Origin: Saccharina japonica
Lineage: Eukaryota; Sar; Phaeophyceae; Laminariales; Laminariaceae
Direction of reading: 5' to 3'
Length of the DNA stretch: 64,000 bases
Assembly: GCA_008828725.1 (NCBI GenBank)
Contig: MEHQ01000337.1
Coordinates: forward strand, 436,153 to 500,152
The notes beneath the pieces were generated by a model. It made no database searches, was not told the origin of the DNA, and saw only the letters and a list, made by a program, of their open reading frames with translations. The translations under genes were made by a program, and so were the position numbers. Shown piece by piece: positions 44,312-55,690 of the stretch (positions within the stretch are counted from its first letter, which is position 1; each line of letters starts with the position of its first letter).

Positions 44312-44593
44312 GTGGTCGTTACGGTTATCGGTGATTGCATTGCGTTGTCCAAGAGCGCTCTGCAAGCTCGCAACGAAGAGAGTGAATCGAAGAGAGCCGT
44401 CGTGCGCCTGGATGCTGGAGACTTCTTGCAATTCGCTCAAGCTTGTCGGATCCGCGGAAGGGAGCTGTACCACCGATGGGTTTCGCCAACACGGTGGGAA
44501 TACCGGATCATGGACCCGTCGCGTTTTGTCGAACACAAGTATCACGCAGATCGACTGAATGAGAGCTATCCCCCCAGCGTCTCATTGAGATGA
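44312..44593 (+). CDS. Small open frame of unknown function (copy 1)
   Basis: 93 codons with plausible helices (SKSALQARNEESESKRAVV, DAGDFLQFAQACRIRGREL) directly downstream of the ankyrin relic. The copy at 55,179-55,460 differs by one amino acid (Tyr to Asn near the C-terminus). It may be a 3' exon of the ankyrin gene or chance. No domain was recognised. Confidence 0.3.
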   Translation: MVVTVIGDCIALSKSALQARNEESESKRAVVRLDAGDFLQFAQACRIRGRELYHRWVSPTRWEYRIMDPSRFVEHKYHADRLNESYPPSVSLR

Positions 44594-44823
44594 CCCGCTT
44601 TTTCTCCCAAAACCTACTGATAACGCAAACGCACGTTCTTGCGCAGCCCGTTCTCATGTTGATACCGCGGCAAGAACTTCACTCGGCTGGCCCTGCCCTG
44701 CACAGTAGCTGCGTTAGACCGGAATTATTTGTTCGTGGCGTTTAATCGGTTATCGGCTAGGTAATGGAGGCCCCTGCTGGGCTGATGGACGGCAATGATA
44801 ACTGGAATCCGAGCTAAGATGTA

Positions 44824-46330
44824 ATGGGCCTCTCTCTCCTTCTGTCATCATTGACCCGGGCATGGGTGATCCCAATACCGTGTACGTCGCGGCAGAGATC
44901 AACAACAATGCGGCCACGAATTGCGTCGCTCCCAGCGCCGATGGGTGAGTGTTTGCAGGTGGACCAGCGGGCAACCTCATGCGCATCTGCTGGTATCGAT
45001 GTCGTGCATGCCGTACTCAAACTGCGGCTGTGTGAAATTATCGAAGCCGAAGTTACGTTTATGGTCCTGACGTGTCCGACGTTGCCTCGTTCCATACCGC
45101 GTTCTTGGGGCGGTGCGCTGTGCACTCCGTGGAGGTATATACGCAACACGAATGAATGCGTTGTACGCTTCAGTCGAGATGGGACCAGCACTACGTATAC
45201 AGCTCGATGGATATTTTTAGCATACCTCGAGTAGGCCTGTGCGATGGCGACGCCTTAACCGCCTCTCCACGATATGCGCCCATGAGATTTGTGAAGGAAC
45301 AGCGGCCGTGTTGGTGCTGACAACGTCTGACGAATGCTACGATAGAGGTGCACCGTGATTTTTCTGAGCTCCTCACTTGAGGAGCTCCATACCTCACCCG
45401 AAAACCGAGTTAGCAAGAAACCAAAAGAGCTACCCGACCAACAATCCCATGAGCTAGGTATACTATGGAATATATGACAACACAAGAATGAAAGTCCGAC
45501 GAATTTGGGTTAAGGAGCCCGACCATTCAGAAACAAAATCTGAAAAAAGTGCTACCTCTATCGTAGCACGCGTCGTCTGTGGCATGCTCAGGGGATGATC
45601 CTGTGAACACGGGATACGTTCGAACGCAGCCCGGTCAAGAAGGCGCAAATGAACTGGAACGATTGGCACGGCTACACAGCAGTATCCTCGTTTTGGAACG
45701 ATTTCGTGGACGAAAGCCCTCATCATGTTGTGGCCGTGTTGAACCACAAGGAATTGCAGCAAACGTCTGGTGGCGTTGAACCGTTTCTGACTCCGGTAAG
45801 AATTTGAATCGTTTATCAGCTTGATTCACACGCTTCGTCGAATTTGGCACGGAATTCATCACTGTCCATGGAGTGGCCATGGAGGGGCTGCTGGCATCCT
45901 CACAGACTTTCCTAAGGAGTGGCTATCAGGTCGATGCCCGATTGTATGCATGTACAATGGGTCTCCAGCGAAATGCTGACAGACGGGCTGAAGGAAGGGG
46001 AAGCCGAAACGTCGGAGGACGCGGCGGTGGTTTGTTGGGCACGATCGATTGTGCTGTCGTGCGCGGTTTCATTCTTGGTTGGACTGTACTGCCGAAAAAT
46101 CTAACGGTAACGAAGATGTGGAGTGTGTTTCCGCAGGAACACCCATGGAGCACGCTGCTTGCGTGCACCAATATCAAAAGACATGTACATCGTATATAGC
46201 AGCCGGTACTATGCAGGCTCTCGGTGCTTTGCTCCAGACCATGGACACTGCCCCAGGCTATTCGATGTATAACAACACTTGGCCGACATTGTGCATCGAT
46301 AGAAACGCCGTGCGAGCATGATTGACGACC
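44824..46330 (+). pseudogene. Decayed coding relic, unidentified (copy 1)
   Basis: Protein-like segments alternate between frames: NTVYVAAEINNNAATNCVAP (about 44,878-44,937), WNDWHGYTAVSSFWNDFVDE (45,655-45,715), and VQWVSSEMLTDGLKEGEAET with a hydrophobic stretch SIVLSCAVSFLVGLY (45,955-46,100). Together they look like a former secreted or membrane protein. A MITE interrupts it at 45,329-45,574 in this copy only. Family not recognised. Confidence 0.35.
45329..45574 (-). mobile_element. MITE of the GACGCGTGCTACGATAGAGGT family, present only in copy 1
   Basis: GACGAATGCTACGATAGAGG at the left, CTATCGTAGCACGCGTC at the right. A perfect 4-bp GTCT target duplication is at 45,325-45,328 and 45,575-45,578. 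The empty site in copy 2 reads AACGTCGGTGGC near 56,190. Confidence 0.85.
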
Positions 46331-46560
46331 TGGTGCAACTACTGGAGATAATACTGCCCTATTGTTGGGTTGAGGGTAGAGATGTCCATCGCTGACAACG
46401 AGTGGCAGTCCCGCAAAAGTCGCGAGAGTCCACGTACAGTAGTAACCTGTAGAAACCTTTGGTATAGAGGGGAGACATTTTTCAGAAACAAAAAACAGCC
46501 CCCGGGGTGAATACGTAGTCTTCTTTTTTTCGCACATTCGCGCGCTAGATAGAGCCCACG

Positions 46561-46683
46561 ATGTCCGCCCTCAACGGTGTCTACGAGGAGGACGCTTTCT
46601 TGAAAGTTCTGCTTGCAAGAATAAGCAGCAGAGAAGGAGCGATTGGGGAAGCTTGTGCCGTTCACGACGGGAGGATAGCCTAG
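46561..46683 (+). CDS. 40-codon open frame, possible first exon (copy 1)
   Basis: ATG in context CCCACGATGTCC opens MSALNGVYEEDAFLKVLLAR and continues to TAG (HDGRIA*). It is identical in copy 2 (57,174-57,296). The acidic/hydrophobic pattern looks like a protein N-terminus, but no downstream exon was found. Confidence 0.3.
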   Translation: MSALNGVYEEDAFLKVLLARISSREGAIGEACAVHDGRIA

Positions 46684-47159
46684 AAATGAACGTGAACGCC
46701 CGGTGGGGCGGCAAAGAAAACAGCCAAAAGAATAACGCCCCTGGGCTTTCTCAAAGGCAGAGCGGGCGAAATAACAAAAAACTAAAGAAAAACACGTTCC
46801 TCGGGGCAATCTCGAAAGTGTTTGAGATCGCAAAGCTTTTGTTGTGGGGCGGAGGGCGAGCTCATGGCCCGGGGCGAGATCAAAGGGGTTTATGGTAGTC
46901 TATACGAAGTAGTAGAATAAGTGATATATCCCCCAAATGTTTAGAGTGCGAAACTTGGTAGACTGAAACAGAAGCAACTTTCGACAAATCACTGGCGGAC
47001 CCTCTTCGACACCTAAAGGCTTTCAGTGTGAGCGGATTTTCGTCACTCCAATCCGCTAAGAATTCGGAACCCCGACCGCAGGATCACCCGAAACCGGAGC
47101 CTGCTCAAAACAAGTAATCTGTAGCAGCGTCAAAAATACCCTATTAATAGGTACTAATA

Positions 47160-47162
47160 TTG

Positions 47163-47217
<55 letters not shown>

Positions 47218-47231
47218 CACTACTACCACTA

Positions 47232-47271
<40 letters not shown>
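47160..47271 (+). repeat. (ACT)n microsatellite at the end of copy 1
   Basis: About 37 ACT/ACC triplets end abruptly at the N (47,272). Confidence 0.95.

Positions 47272-47272
<1 letters not shown>
47272..47272. other. Assembly gap marker at the duplication junction
   Basis: A single N joins (ACT)n to a (GGGTC)n array. Both neighbours are simple repeats, so the true junction sequence is unknown. Confidence 0.9.
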
Positions 47273-47545
47273 NGGTCGGACCGGGTCGGGTCGGACCGCG
47301 GTCGGTCGGACCGGGTCGGGTCGGACCGGGCGGTTGGACCGGGTCGGGTCGGGTCGGGTCGGGTCGGATCGGGTCGGGTCGGGTGACGGGTCGGACCGGT
47401 CGGTCGGATTCGGGTCGGACCGGGTCGGCGGGTCGGGTCGGATCGGGTGGGAGGTCGGGTCGGGTCGGATCGGACCGGGCCGGACCGTTTCGGCCCGGGT
47501 CGGACGTCGGGTCGGGTCGGGTCGGATCGGGTCGGGTCAAAAGGC
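47273..47545 (+). repeat. Expanded GGGTCGGGTCGGA array
   Basis: About 270 bp of imperfect GGGTCGGGTCGGACC units, against about 80 bp in copy 1. Long open frames on both strands are by-products. Confidence 0.9.
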
Positions 47546-47989
47546 TTGAATTAACACGGGTCGGGTCCGGTCACGGTTATCCTACCCGGCCCGGCCTTAC
47601 CCGCGAGATTTAACCCGACCCGTGAAGAGCCATGGCAAATTTGGTTGTTACGCTGCCTGCGTATATAAACGTTTGTTTCGAAGTCCGTCTTTCGGCGAGG
47701 TGCAGGAGGGCCCCTCGCGCCGATGACCTAAACCCGGAGGTGGAAATGGGGGTAACCTCCCGACCGTACGAGTAGCCCGGGCCTGTTACGCTTGTTGTTA
47801 CCAGTCCACCGCAACCCACCACAACCCGCCGCACCTGCTCCTCTTGGGGTTCGATCGGGTCAACATACTCACGCTCCCGCCGTAGCGGCAGCCGCTTCTG
47901 GGTACGTGGGTGTTTTCGGCCGAAATATTGATTTTTGAAGGTCGATGAGTTGCGCAGCGGAAGGAACTCAGCCTACGCCGATCGATACG

Positions 47990-49740
47990 ATTCAACCGGT
48001 TTTCTCAGTCAAGTTTTTCCAGTTCGTGCACAATGGTGTAAAAAATCTGGAAGTGCCCAGTCTACTCTGTTTCATCGGTAGCTGCTGGGTTTGACAGGCT
48101 CGCCCAACGAGCACGGGTTTGAGCACGTCGAGTACCTTAACGACATCGCCCTAGACTGTCGCGAAAGTATTTTGAGGAACTTCCACTACGTTGCACGGTA
48201 GCAATCTCCATATCAACAGGTTGATAAAGAGGTCCTTTTGGGACAAGGGCGTAGCAGGCGCGGCACGCAAAGCGGAGGAGATAAATCGATAGCAGGAGCC
48301 GTACTGGGAGATCGTGCGTCTTCTCCCTTCGCTGCCGACCCGTGCTACGATAGAGGTAACGTTGTTTGCTGAAATCCTTATCCCAAAATCGCAGACTTGT
48401 TGCCTTCTTGTTACTGCCAAACTTTCCATAGCATACCTAGCGCATGGGATGGTTGATCGGATGAAACTCTTATTTTCCTCCGAAATCAGTTTTCGTGTGA
48501 AGCATGGAGCTCCTCAGGTGAGGATCCCAGACAAAACATGGTGTATCTCTATCGTAGCATTCGTCTGGCCTGATTTTGTGTTTGCGTTCAAGCGTGTCGA
48601 ACGACCGCGAGACTCACGTAAACCGGAGACGTTGCAACCTACAGGGTGCTCTTCGACCGAACAGTCATAGGGAAGTTGGAGCAATAGGTGTTGTGCTGGT
48701 ACCGTAAACAGGGAGCCAATGGTTGGTGATGTATCAGAACTTGGGGCGTGTCAACCCGCCGTAACCACTCATCGGTGTTGTGTAGCTGTCTGGCGGCGGT
48801 ACGGCTGTAGTGTTGGTAAACCCTTGTTGGGCGGTAGCTTGCGTGTACTGGAAATAAGTAAACTACATGCCTAAAAGTTTGGAAAGTGGACGAGGACATC
48901 CTTCCATAACGCTGTTGGTTGTGAACGAAAAGAACGAGAAAAATGTTATGCCGGGGGAGGCTCCTTCTCGTTGTCCCACCTCTTGAACAACACCCTTCAG
49001 AAGCTGTACTATGATTATTGGTCACAACTGTTTAGTTGGAACGGTTCTGAAACCGCTGGAACGGTTCGCGGGACTGCCATCATAGTTCCAAACGGGAAAA
49101 ATAAGTCACACGTACGCCGCTACACCTACGACGAAGAAATATTTGCGATAATCTACTTTCGTTACGATGCTACGCTGCGCTACGGAGCAAACTTCAGTCG
49201 CTACTGAGCACAGCAATAGGCTGCTGGTGCCTAATTTCACAAGCTGACTGGTAGTGCCTAAACGGTATATTCGAAAGCCAAGTTTCTCAGTATCACTCAA
49301 AGGTCAAACAAGACGTTCGGGTTCAAGTGGCGCAGTGGACGACTAGACACAATCATAAATTACGGATGGTTGTATTTTCACCACCATGTCTCACGACTAC
49401 GAGGCACATCACCCACCCACCCTTTCCAAGAGAAGATGCCATACATGCCAAACACTACGCATGGAAAACGTCACGTCCGGTACAACGCAAGAACAACCGC
49501 ATGGGCACAAAAGAGACGCGAAAAGGAACCATCGACGGGCCGTCAATACGTACCAACAACGTGAATGGCCATGTTCATTCTGCGCCAAAGTCACCGTGGA
49601 CGCGAGCTAAACATGTAACGTCTCGGTGCACATGACGCGATTTGCCGATGAGAGTGTCCCCCCTTTTTTGTTCGCCGCGTTTGCTGTGACCGGTGTCACA
49701 GGCAGCTGCTTCGATCTCGTATTTACACCTGCAACACGGA
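47990..49740 (+). pseudogene. Decayed coding block of unknown family (copy 2)
   Basis: Counterpart of 37,532-39,120, with more indels. Segments KPETLQPTG, TLRMENVTSGT and CNVSVHMTRFADES are still recognisable. Interrupted at 48,337-48,565 by a MITE. Confidence 0.4.
48337..48565 (+). mobile_element. MITE of the GACGCGTGCTACGATAGAGGT family, present only in copy 2
   Basis: GACCCGTGCTACGATAGAGG at the left, CTATCGTAGCATTCGTC at the right, flanks TGCC/TGGC. The uninterrupted site is CTCTGCTGCGGCTTGATTTT near 37,920 in copy 1. Confidence 0.8.
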
Positions 49741-49989
49741 GGCGCGTGGTACGATAGAGGTATACCTTTTTTTGGCTGAAACGTATTCGGAATGACGGGG
49801 CTCCTTAACCCAAAGTCGTCGGAATTTCGTTCCTATGTTCCTATGTTTATCATTGAATGCTTAAGATGGCAATTGCTCATTGGGGAGCACTTTTATTTCC
49901 ATCCTAAATCAGTTTTTGGGTGGGGTACAGTGTTCCTCAAGCGACCACCCTCAGAAACAACATGGTGCATCTCTACCGCAGCAAACGTC
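49741..49989 (+). mobile_element. MITE of the GACGCGTGCTACGATAGAGGT family, present only in copy 2
   Basis: GGCGCGTGGTACGATAGAGG at the left, CTACCGCAGCAAACGTC at the right, flanks CGGA/CGGG. Copy 1 reads straight through (CTGCAACACGAAAAAAGGTA, 39,107-39,126). The insertion lies just beyond the 3' end of the NB-ARC-TPR pseudogene. Confidence 0.8.
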
Positions 49990-49996
49990 CGGGACA

Positions 49997-52900
49997 AGGT
50001 ATTTTTCAGTAGTGTCAGGCTTTCGCGCAATGCGTTGTGCACGAGCCTTGCCTACAAGACGGGCTGGCCCAACTGTGCAAGAACCGTTTTTTGGACGAAT
50101 TCCAGGTTGTTCCGAGCGCTGACCGTGTCTGGGTGGCTCCCCCCAAGCTTCTCCACGAGGATTGAAAGGGCCCTCCCGTGTGGTTGCCCTGTGGACGTTT
50201 TGAGATGCATGGTTGAAAAACTTAATCCATTGCGCGAACCGCAAATAATGTGAAGACGAACTGGTTGAAAACACCGATTCAGGTTGTTGAGCAACACCAG
50301 TATTTGAACTTCACTTCCACTCCCCCCTGCCTACAGTGATTTCCCAGAACATTATGACGGCCTTCACCTGCGCGCTCAACAACACCGCCCGGTTGTTGAG
50401 CCATACGGAAAGATCTGGATGTTCAGGGCCCAATGCTTTCTCCCCAATCTCAATGGCACGAAGATTGGCGGAGTCGGCCTCGGCGAATTTTCCCCGGAAA
50501 GCAAGCAGCATGTCGTTCTAAGCGCATGGGCAAGCGATGACTAGGACATCCTTCCAGCAAAATTGATCGCCGCAAGGTTTCCTGGAATTTTCGGACGGTT
50601 CTCACCTGGGCTCTAAACAACTCCGCCCGGTTGCTGAGAGATGTCGCCCCATCTGGATGCTCCGGACCCAAGATCTTGTCTTCTACGGCCTGTGAGCTCT
50701 CGTAGAGTTGTTCAACCTCAAAGAACTTGCCCTGCGCGAACAGAAGCGAATTGCTGTAAGGAAAGTGGTTCAGGACACAAAACAACAAACCATCCCAGAC
50801 AACTCGCCAATACATTTAACGAAATTGGACTTGCGAGCAGTGTGTCATCGAACCCCTCAGAAAGCAGGAACTAGCAGCCACAACATACTCTGTACAGCAT
50901 CGACACACTACTCCCTACCGCGCAACGAATACGCCACAACAGTGCAAAACCCCTTCAACAAGAAATGTACGACACATGCCGTACCTGGAGGTAGAAGAAA
51001 CCGACAAACGAGTAGGACCGTGCCACATTCGCAATCGCCTCGCATGACTCCAACTCCCCGAGGCTGGCCGCGTTACGAGGCTACCTCCAATCCAAGATTT
51101 CCTGAGAGCTCCTCCACGGAGCGTCAAAGGGCACTCAAACGAAAAAGCCTTGGTTGCCAGCACCATGCTCCGGGTCTTCGTAGTTCTGCACCACGTCTAG
51201 TCTCGCGAGGAAGTGCGCCTGCAGCGCTGTTGTTTCTCCTACCATCTAGGCGTCTGCCTTGAATTTTATTTTCATGAAATCCAACACGAGGTCATGCATA
51301 CGGTACCCACCACCACCCACGTCTTGCAACAGACTTTTGCTCACGAGATCATCCGCTTCCTCTCGCGTACCCTCCGTGTCCTGAAAATTGAACACCAAGC
51401 AAGCACAAATAGAAAAAGGACATAAACAGCGGATGTGCAATCTTTCACGCAACCCACACAACCCGTCTGTTGACCCAACAGGCAATGATTTGCCAACGAT
51501 TTTCAGGCGTCCAACCACCTGGTAGGAGGGAAGCCACAGCACACCTGTATCTCCCACACATTTCGTAGCAACTCGATCGGCGCAACAGCACCCGGCGCCA
51601 ACACAGCGGTCTTCAGAACCTCCTCCTTCTTTCTTTCTGCCAAGGCGTCGAATCTAGTCTCGAGGACCGTATCGAGAGACGACCCCTGCTCTCCGCGAGC
51701 CCGCATCATCTTGGCCACGTTCTCGAAGGTTTTGATGAGCTCGTTCCAAGCGCCGGCGGTCAAGCCCTTCCCTTTCACGACGTGCATGGAACCCGCGATG
51801 GCGAGCACCAGCGGCAGGGGTCCACTACACTCAACAACCTGGGTCGGTGTTTGTTGGGAGTTGAATGAATCGATTTCGACGATGTGTTTCGAGAGCACAT
51901 CACACACGGCACATTGGTTACCAGTTCTGGGGAGATCACCATGAAGTCAGCGTTTCCCACACGTCCGAACCCCTATCTGGTACATGTTTCTACAAAGTGT
52001 ATCCACTCAGCATCAAACCGCCAATGGATGGCACGTTCAGCTCCAGGTGGCGCCAAAAACAGAGAAGAAGGCTCAAGCCATACACCAGCGAAATGAACAT
52101 AACCCCGATACAACACCTCGACCAAGATTCAACGCGCATCATCACCTTGGTAATGTGTGTCCGGACGTCATCCCCAGGCTGACCCGCAGTCATACTCGTC
52201 TTCCACAACAGCTTCAGCGCCTCATTCTCCTTCATGCCTCCCAGCTCCAGCAATCCCCCCGGAAAACCGACAACCGATCGATCACGCGTGGTCACCAGCA
52301 CCTTCAATGTTACCGCAAGAAGCGCGTCCACGGCCTCGCGCTCCCACACGTCATCCAAGCACCACCCAGCGCGGGGAGGTGCCCGTAGATGCCACCTCAG
52401 CCAGGTATCGCTCCACCTGCTCCAGGCTGTCCAAGACGTGAGGCACCCCGTGCGGAGTATCCGTGGGTGCCGCGCCCATCTCCCTGGCCAGAACCTGCAG
52501 GAGGGACAGGAGACTATTTGTCGCGCCCCTGCCCACCCTCATCTAGAAACCACCCCCACGGAAGTGCTCCAGGACACTCGACTGGCGCACGACAGCAGAG
52601 GCCAGTACTGTTTTCCCCCCTCCACCCATGCCGACAAACATGTAGGGGCGAGGGCCTTCTTTGGGTCGATCAGGTCGCCCACAGCTTCTTGGACGCCGGC
52701 CCGCTCCACAAAGCTGCGGGGCAACACAATCGCTCCTGCGGGTACGGTGGCCTTGGATCGTAAATAAGATTTGACCGGTTTGCTCCCTTGGCCGAAATCG
52801 TCCCCAAAACTCTGCATTTTCTCGTCAATCTCCTGAAGCTCTTTCTCAAGATTCGGTGGTGAAATAACCGTATGAGTGCCTTGGGCGCTCGCTTACGGCG

Positions 52901-53170
52901 CGAAGCAACTGGCGCGGCCGTGTATTCCTGCACCTGGTTCTTGATGCGGCCAGCTAGACCATTCAACTGGTCCAGCTCGTGCTCGATACCGATGTGCGCC
53001 ACATTCCTGGGGTCGCGCTGGAGTTGTTGCTGAAGTACGGATTCGCCATTCACGAGCCGATTTCTTAATGTTGAAGGGAAGTTTTGAGCGTTTCCCACCG
53101 CCTCGCACGCCCTTCCGAATGCGCCAAGGGCTGATAGCACAAGCCCCAGAGGATCACCCACCTGGAGCAC
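49997..53170 (-). pseudogene. NB-ARC-TPR (STAND) protein, pseudogene copy 2
   Basis: Same architecture as copy 1: P-loop at about 52,600-52,635, KVLVTTRDRSVV, LPLVLAIAGSM, and a readable MHD segment YRMHDLVLDFMKIKFKAD. TPR exons lie near 50,610-50,760 (LGPEHPDGATSLSNRAELF), 50,340-50,505 (KFAEADSANLRAIEIGEK, LGPEHPDLSVWLNNRA) and 50,000-50,290 (ILVEKLGGSHPDTVSARNN). It shares the pre-P-loop frameshift and the TAG at 52,543-52,545. Unlike copy 1, the frame around MHD is intact and the TPR stop is absent. It has its own TAG at 51,246-51,248 (GAG to TAG after KFKADA). The two copies therefore decayed together and then separately. Confidence 0.8.
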
Positions 53171-54419
53171 GGGTCGTGATGGTGTTGGCAGCTGTACGAC
53201 TTTTGGATAGGCAGTTGTGTAGCATTAAGGTTGACTACCGGGAGACGGAAGAAGAGACCGACAGAGATAAGGGGAAGCAGTCGAGCGTGTCAAGTACACA
53301 GAACCTTGTTGCGACTACATCAACAAGTAAAACGAAATGTGTGACCGCAAACAAACCCGCTTGCCAGGGTGCGCGCGATGCTTCACAGGAGTTGAATCAT
53401 GCACTTCGTCTCGAAAATTCGGGGACTCTCTACTCGTTGGGGCTGTGCGGCACGTGCGTAGCAGCATGTTTCTGGAAGACTGCACCAAATTTGCGGAGGG
53501 GTTTCCCCGCACTCTGTCATCTCTCACCTGACAGCACGCTCGATTCTCAGGCACGGTCGACGCACGGTGGAGCTGGACGCTGTCGTTCCTGAGTACGCTG
53601 TGCACACTGGCTGCTGCTGTTGTCACAACCTTCACGTGCGTTCCATTTGTGCACCAAAAACAACTAGGGGCACCGCAGAATTGTACAGCATACATACAGT
53701 ACACCGATGTTTGATGACGGGGACACTTGAATCGGCGGCGAACACGGCATGCTTCATACACCTTTTCCCGGCCGCTTGTTCGTCCCCCGCAAGACTACAA
53801 GGGTCTACATCGAAGAAGAACGGGTTTGCCTCGCTGTCGCTGGCGACGTCGCTGGCCCGGGCCGCTACCGTCGCAAACCGTCGCAGACTCTGCGCATAGT
53901 GCCTGGATTGTGCGGAGAAAATACAACAAACAAAAAATATGTGCGGCGGGACAACAAAACAATCGGCGCTCCGTTTTCCACGGCGCCCATACGGTTTAAC
54001 GCCTTGGACTGCGATAGAGCCCATCGGAACTAGGTGGCAAGCTTACGAGCACACGCCAAGCAGTCTGCTGGAGAGAGACGTGTTTTAGCACCCTTCACTA
54101 AAAGGATCCGCCACTGCTGTAGAAATGGGTACAGGCAAGACCGGAGGAGAGAGAGGCGCGACACGGGCGAAATCGGCCTAGATGAGCAGGCATGAGGGGA
54201 TAATTGGGAGGTGGGTACGGTGAGAGCGATGATAATTAGGCTACACTGGTCTGCCGGTTAGGCCGCTGTGCTTCTGGTTGTAGCCTACCCGTGCCAGCTG
54301 TTGTGAAAGGTATGTTGTTGTGGCGGAACTGTCGACACATGCAGACCAGCCCACTTGCCATAATACCAGATTTGCAAAAGAAAGGACTTGCGCTTAGATT
54401 TCGTGTCGTTTTCTGATCC

Positions 54420-55082
54420 GTGCATGCTCGACGGGGAAACAGGCCCAGCGATGGCAAACTGGGTCGGCCGAGAAGCGCTCCGAGGAGAGGAGGTGAAAAC
54501 GCTCGACCTCATCGCCGAAAACGCACCAGAACACCAGAGGAATGGGCAGAGCTCCTAGAAGATCCGGTAAAGCGTGCCGCCCGCCGGGGCAACAGGCGCT
54601 TCGTACAGAAGCTGATCGAGGCAGGAGAACATAGCTGTAATGCGCTGCATGAAGCCATGCTAGGCGGCCATGGAGAAGGGGCGAACGATCTGCTGGAGAG
54701 TGGAGCATCTATCAACAGCAAAGACACATCTTGCGCGACTGGCGACACCTCTCTGCATTACGCGGTCAACATCGAGAACGTAGGTAGGTGTGGTGCAGAT
54801 GTTGATTCACAAGGGGGCTGACAAAGACGCGCTGAAACGATGACGAGTTCACTCCTCTCTGCACTACAGCCCTCCTCGATCATGTAGCTTCCGCTCTGAC
54901 TGTCTTAGCTGCTGGTGCAGACGTCAACATTCCGTGTGAAGGGTTCAAGAGTTCCGCTGCAAATATAGCGAGTGGAGAGGGATGCGTGGACATCTTGCTG
55001 GCGGCGATCCAGCGCGCGGCGGATTTGGAAGCTGTCAACTCGAAGCAATACGCAGCCCTGACCGTGCGTGTCTATCCAGCTT
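54420..55082 (+). pseudogene. Ankyrin-repeat protein, pseudogene copy 2
   Basis: Near-identical to 43,553-44,215, with the same ATG, the same ankyrin helices and the same two frame breaks (near 54,782 and 54,832). Differences are a handful of substitutions. Confidence 0.7.
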
Positions 55083-55178
55083 CCCCTAGCAGTTTGTGGT
55101 TTCTTGGTGTACCACCTCCGCAGGTGAAGACACGTAGCTTGGAGAAAGCAACGAGTCGCGTTCCGTTGATCCAACCAT

Positions 55179-55460
55179 GTGGTCGTTACGGTTATCGGTG
55201 ATTGCATTGCGTTGTCCAAGAGCGCTCTGCAAGCTCGCAACGAAGAGAGTGAATCGAAGAGAGCCGTCGTGCGCCTGGATGCTGGAGACTTCTTGCAATT
55301 CGCTCAAGCTTGTCGGATCCGCGGAAGGGAGCTGTACCACCGATGGGTTTCGCCAACACGGTGGGAAAACCGGATCATGGACCCGTCGCGTTTTGTCGAA
55401 CACAAGTATCACGCAGACCGACTAAATGAGAGCTATCCCCCCAGCGTCTCATTGAGATGA
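55179..55460 (+). CDS. Small open frame of unknown function (copy 2)
   Basis: Counterpart of 44,312-44,593, 93 codons, one amino-acid difference. Domain not recognised; could be a 3' exon of the ankyrin relic. Confidence 0.3.
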   Translation: MVVTVIGDCIALSKSALQARNEESESKRAVVRLDAGDFLQFAQACRIRGRELYHRWVSPTRWENRIMDPSRFVEHKYHADRLNESYPPSVSLR

Positions 55461-55690
55461 CCCGCTTTTTCTCCCAAAACCTACTGATAACGCAAACGCA
55501 CGTTCTTGCGCAGCCCGTTCTCGTGTCGATACCGCGGCAAGAATTCCACTCGGCTGGCCCTGCCCTGCACAGTAGCTGCGTTAGACCGGAATTAATTGTT
55601 CGTGACATTTGATCGGTTATCGGCTAGGTATTGGAGGCCCCTGCTGGGCTGATGGACGGCAATGATAACTGGAATCCGAGCTAAGATGTA

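Larger units (their letters stand above)
37063..47271. repeat. Tandem segmental duplication, copy 1
   Basis: Runs from the GGGTCGGGTC array to the (ACT)n array. Every block recurs in the same order and orientation in 47,273-57,930. Sequence offset is about 10,403 at the left, 10,867 in the middle and 10,613 at the right. The steps are mainly three MITE insertions. Confidence 0.9.

Noticed and set aside
47160..47570. Long Leu- and Gly/Arg-rich frames across the (ACT)n and (GGGTC)n arrays
   Set aside because: Pure simple-sequence translation, with one spanning an N.
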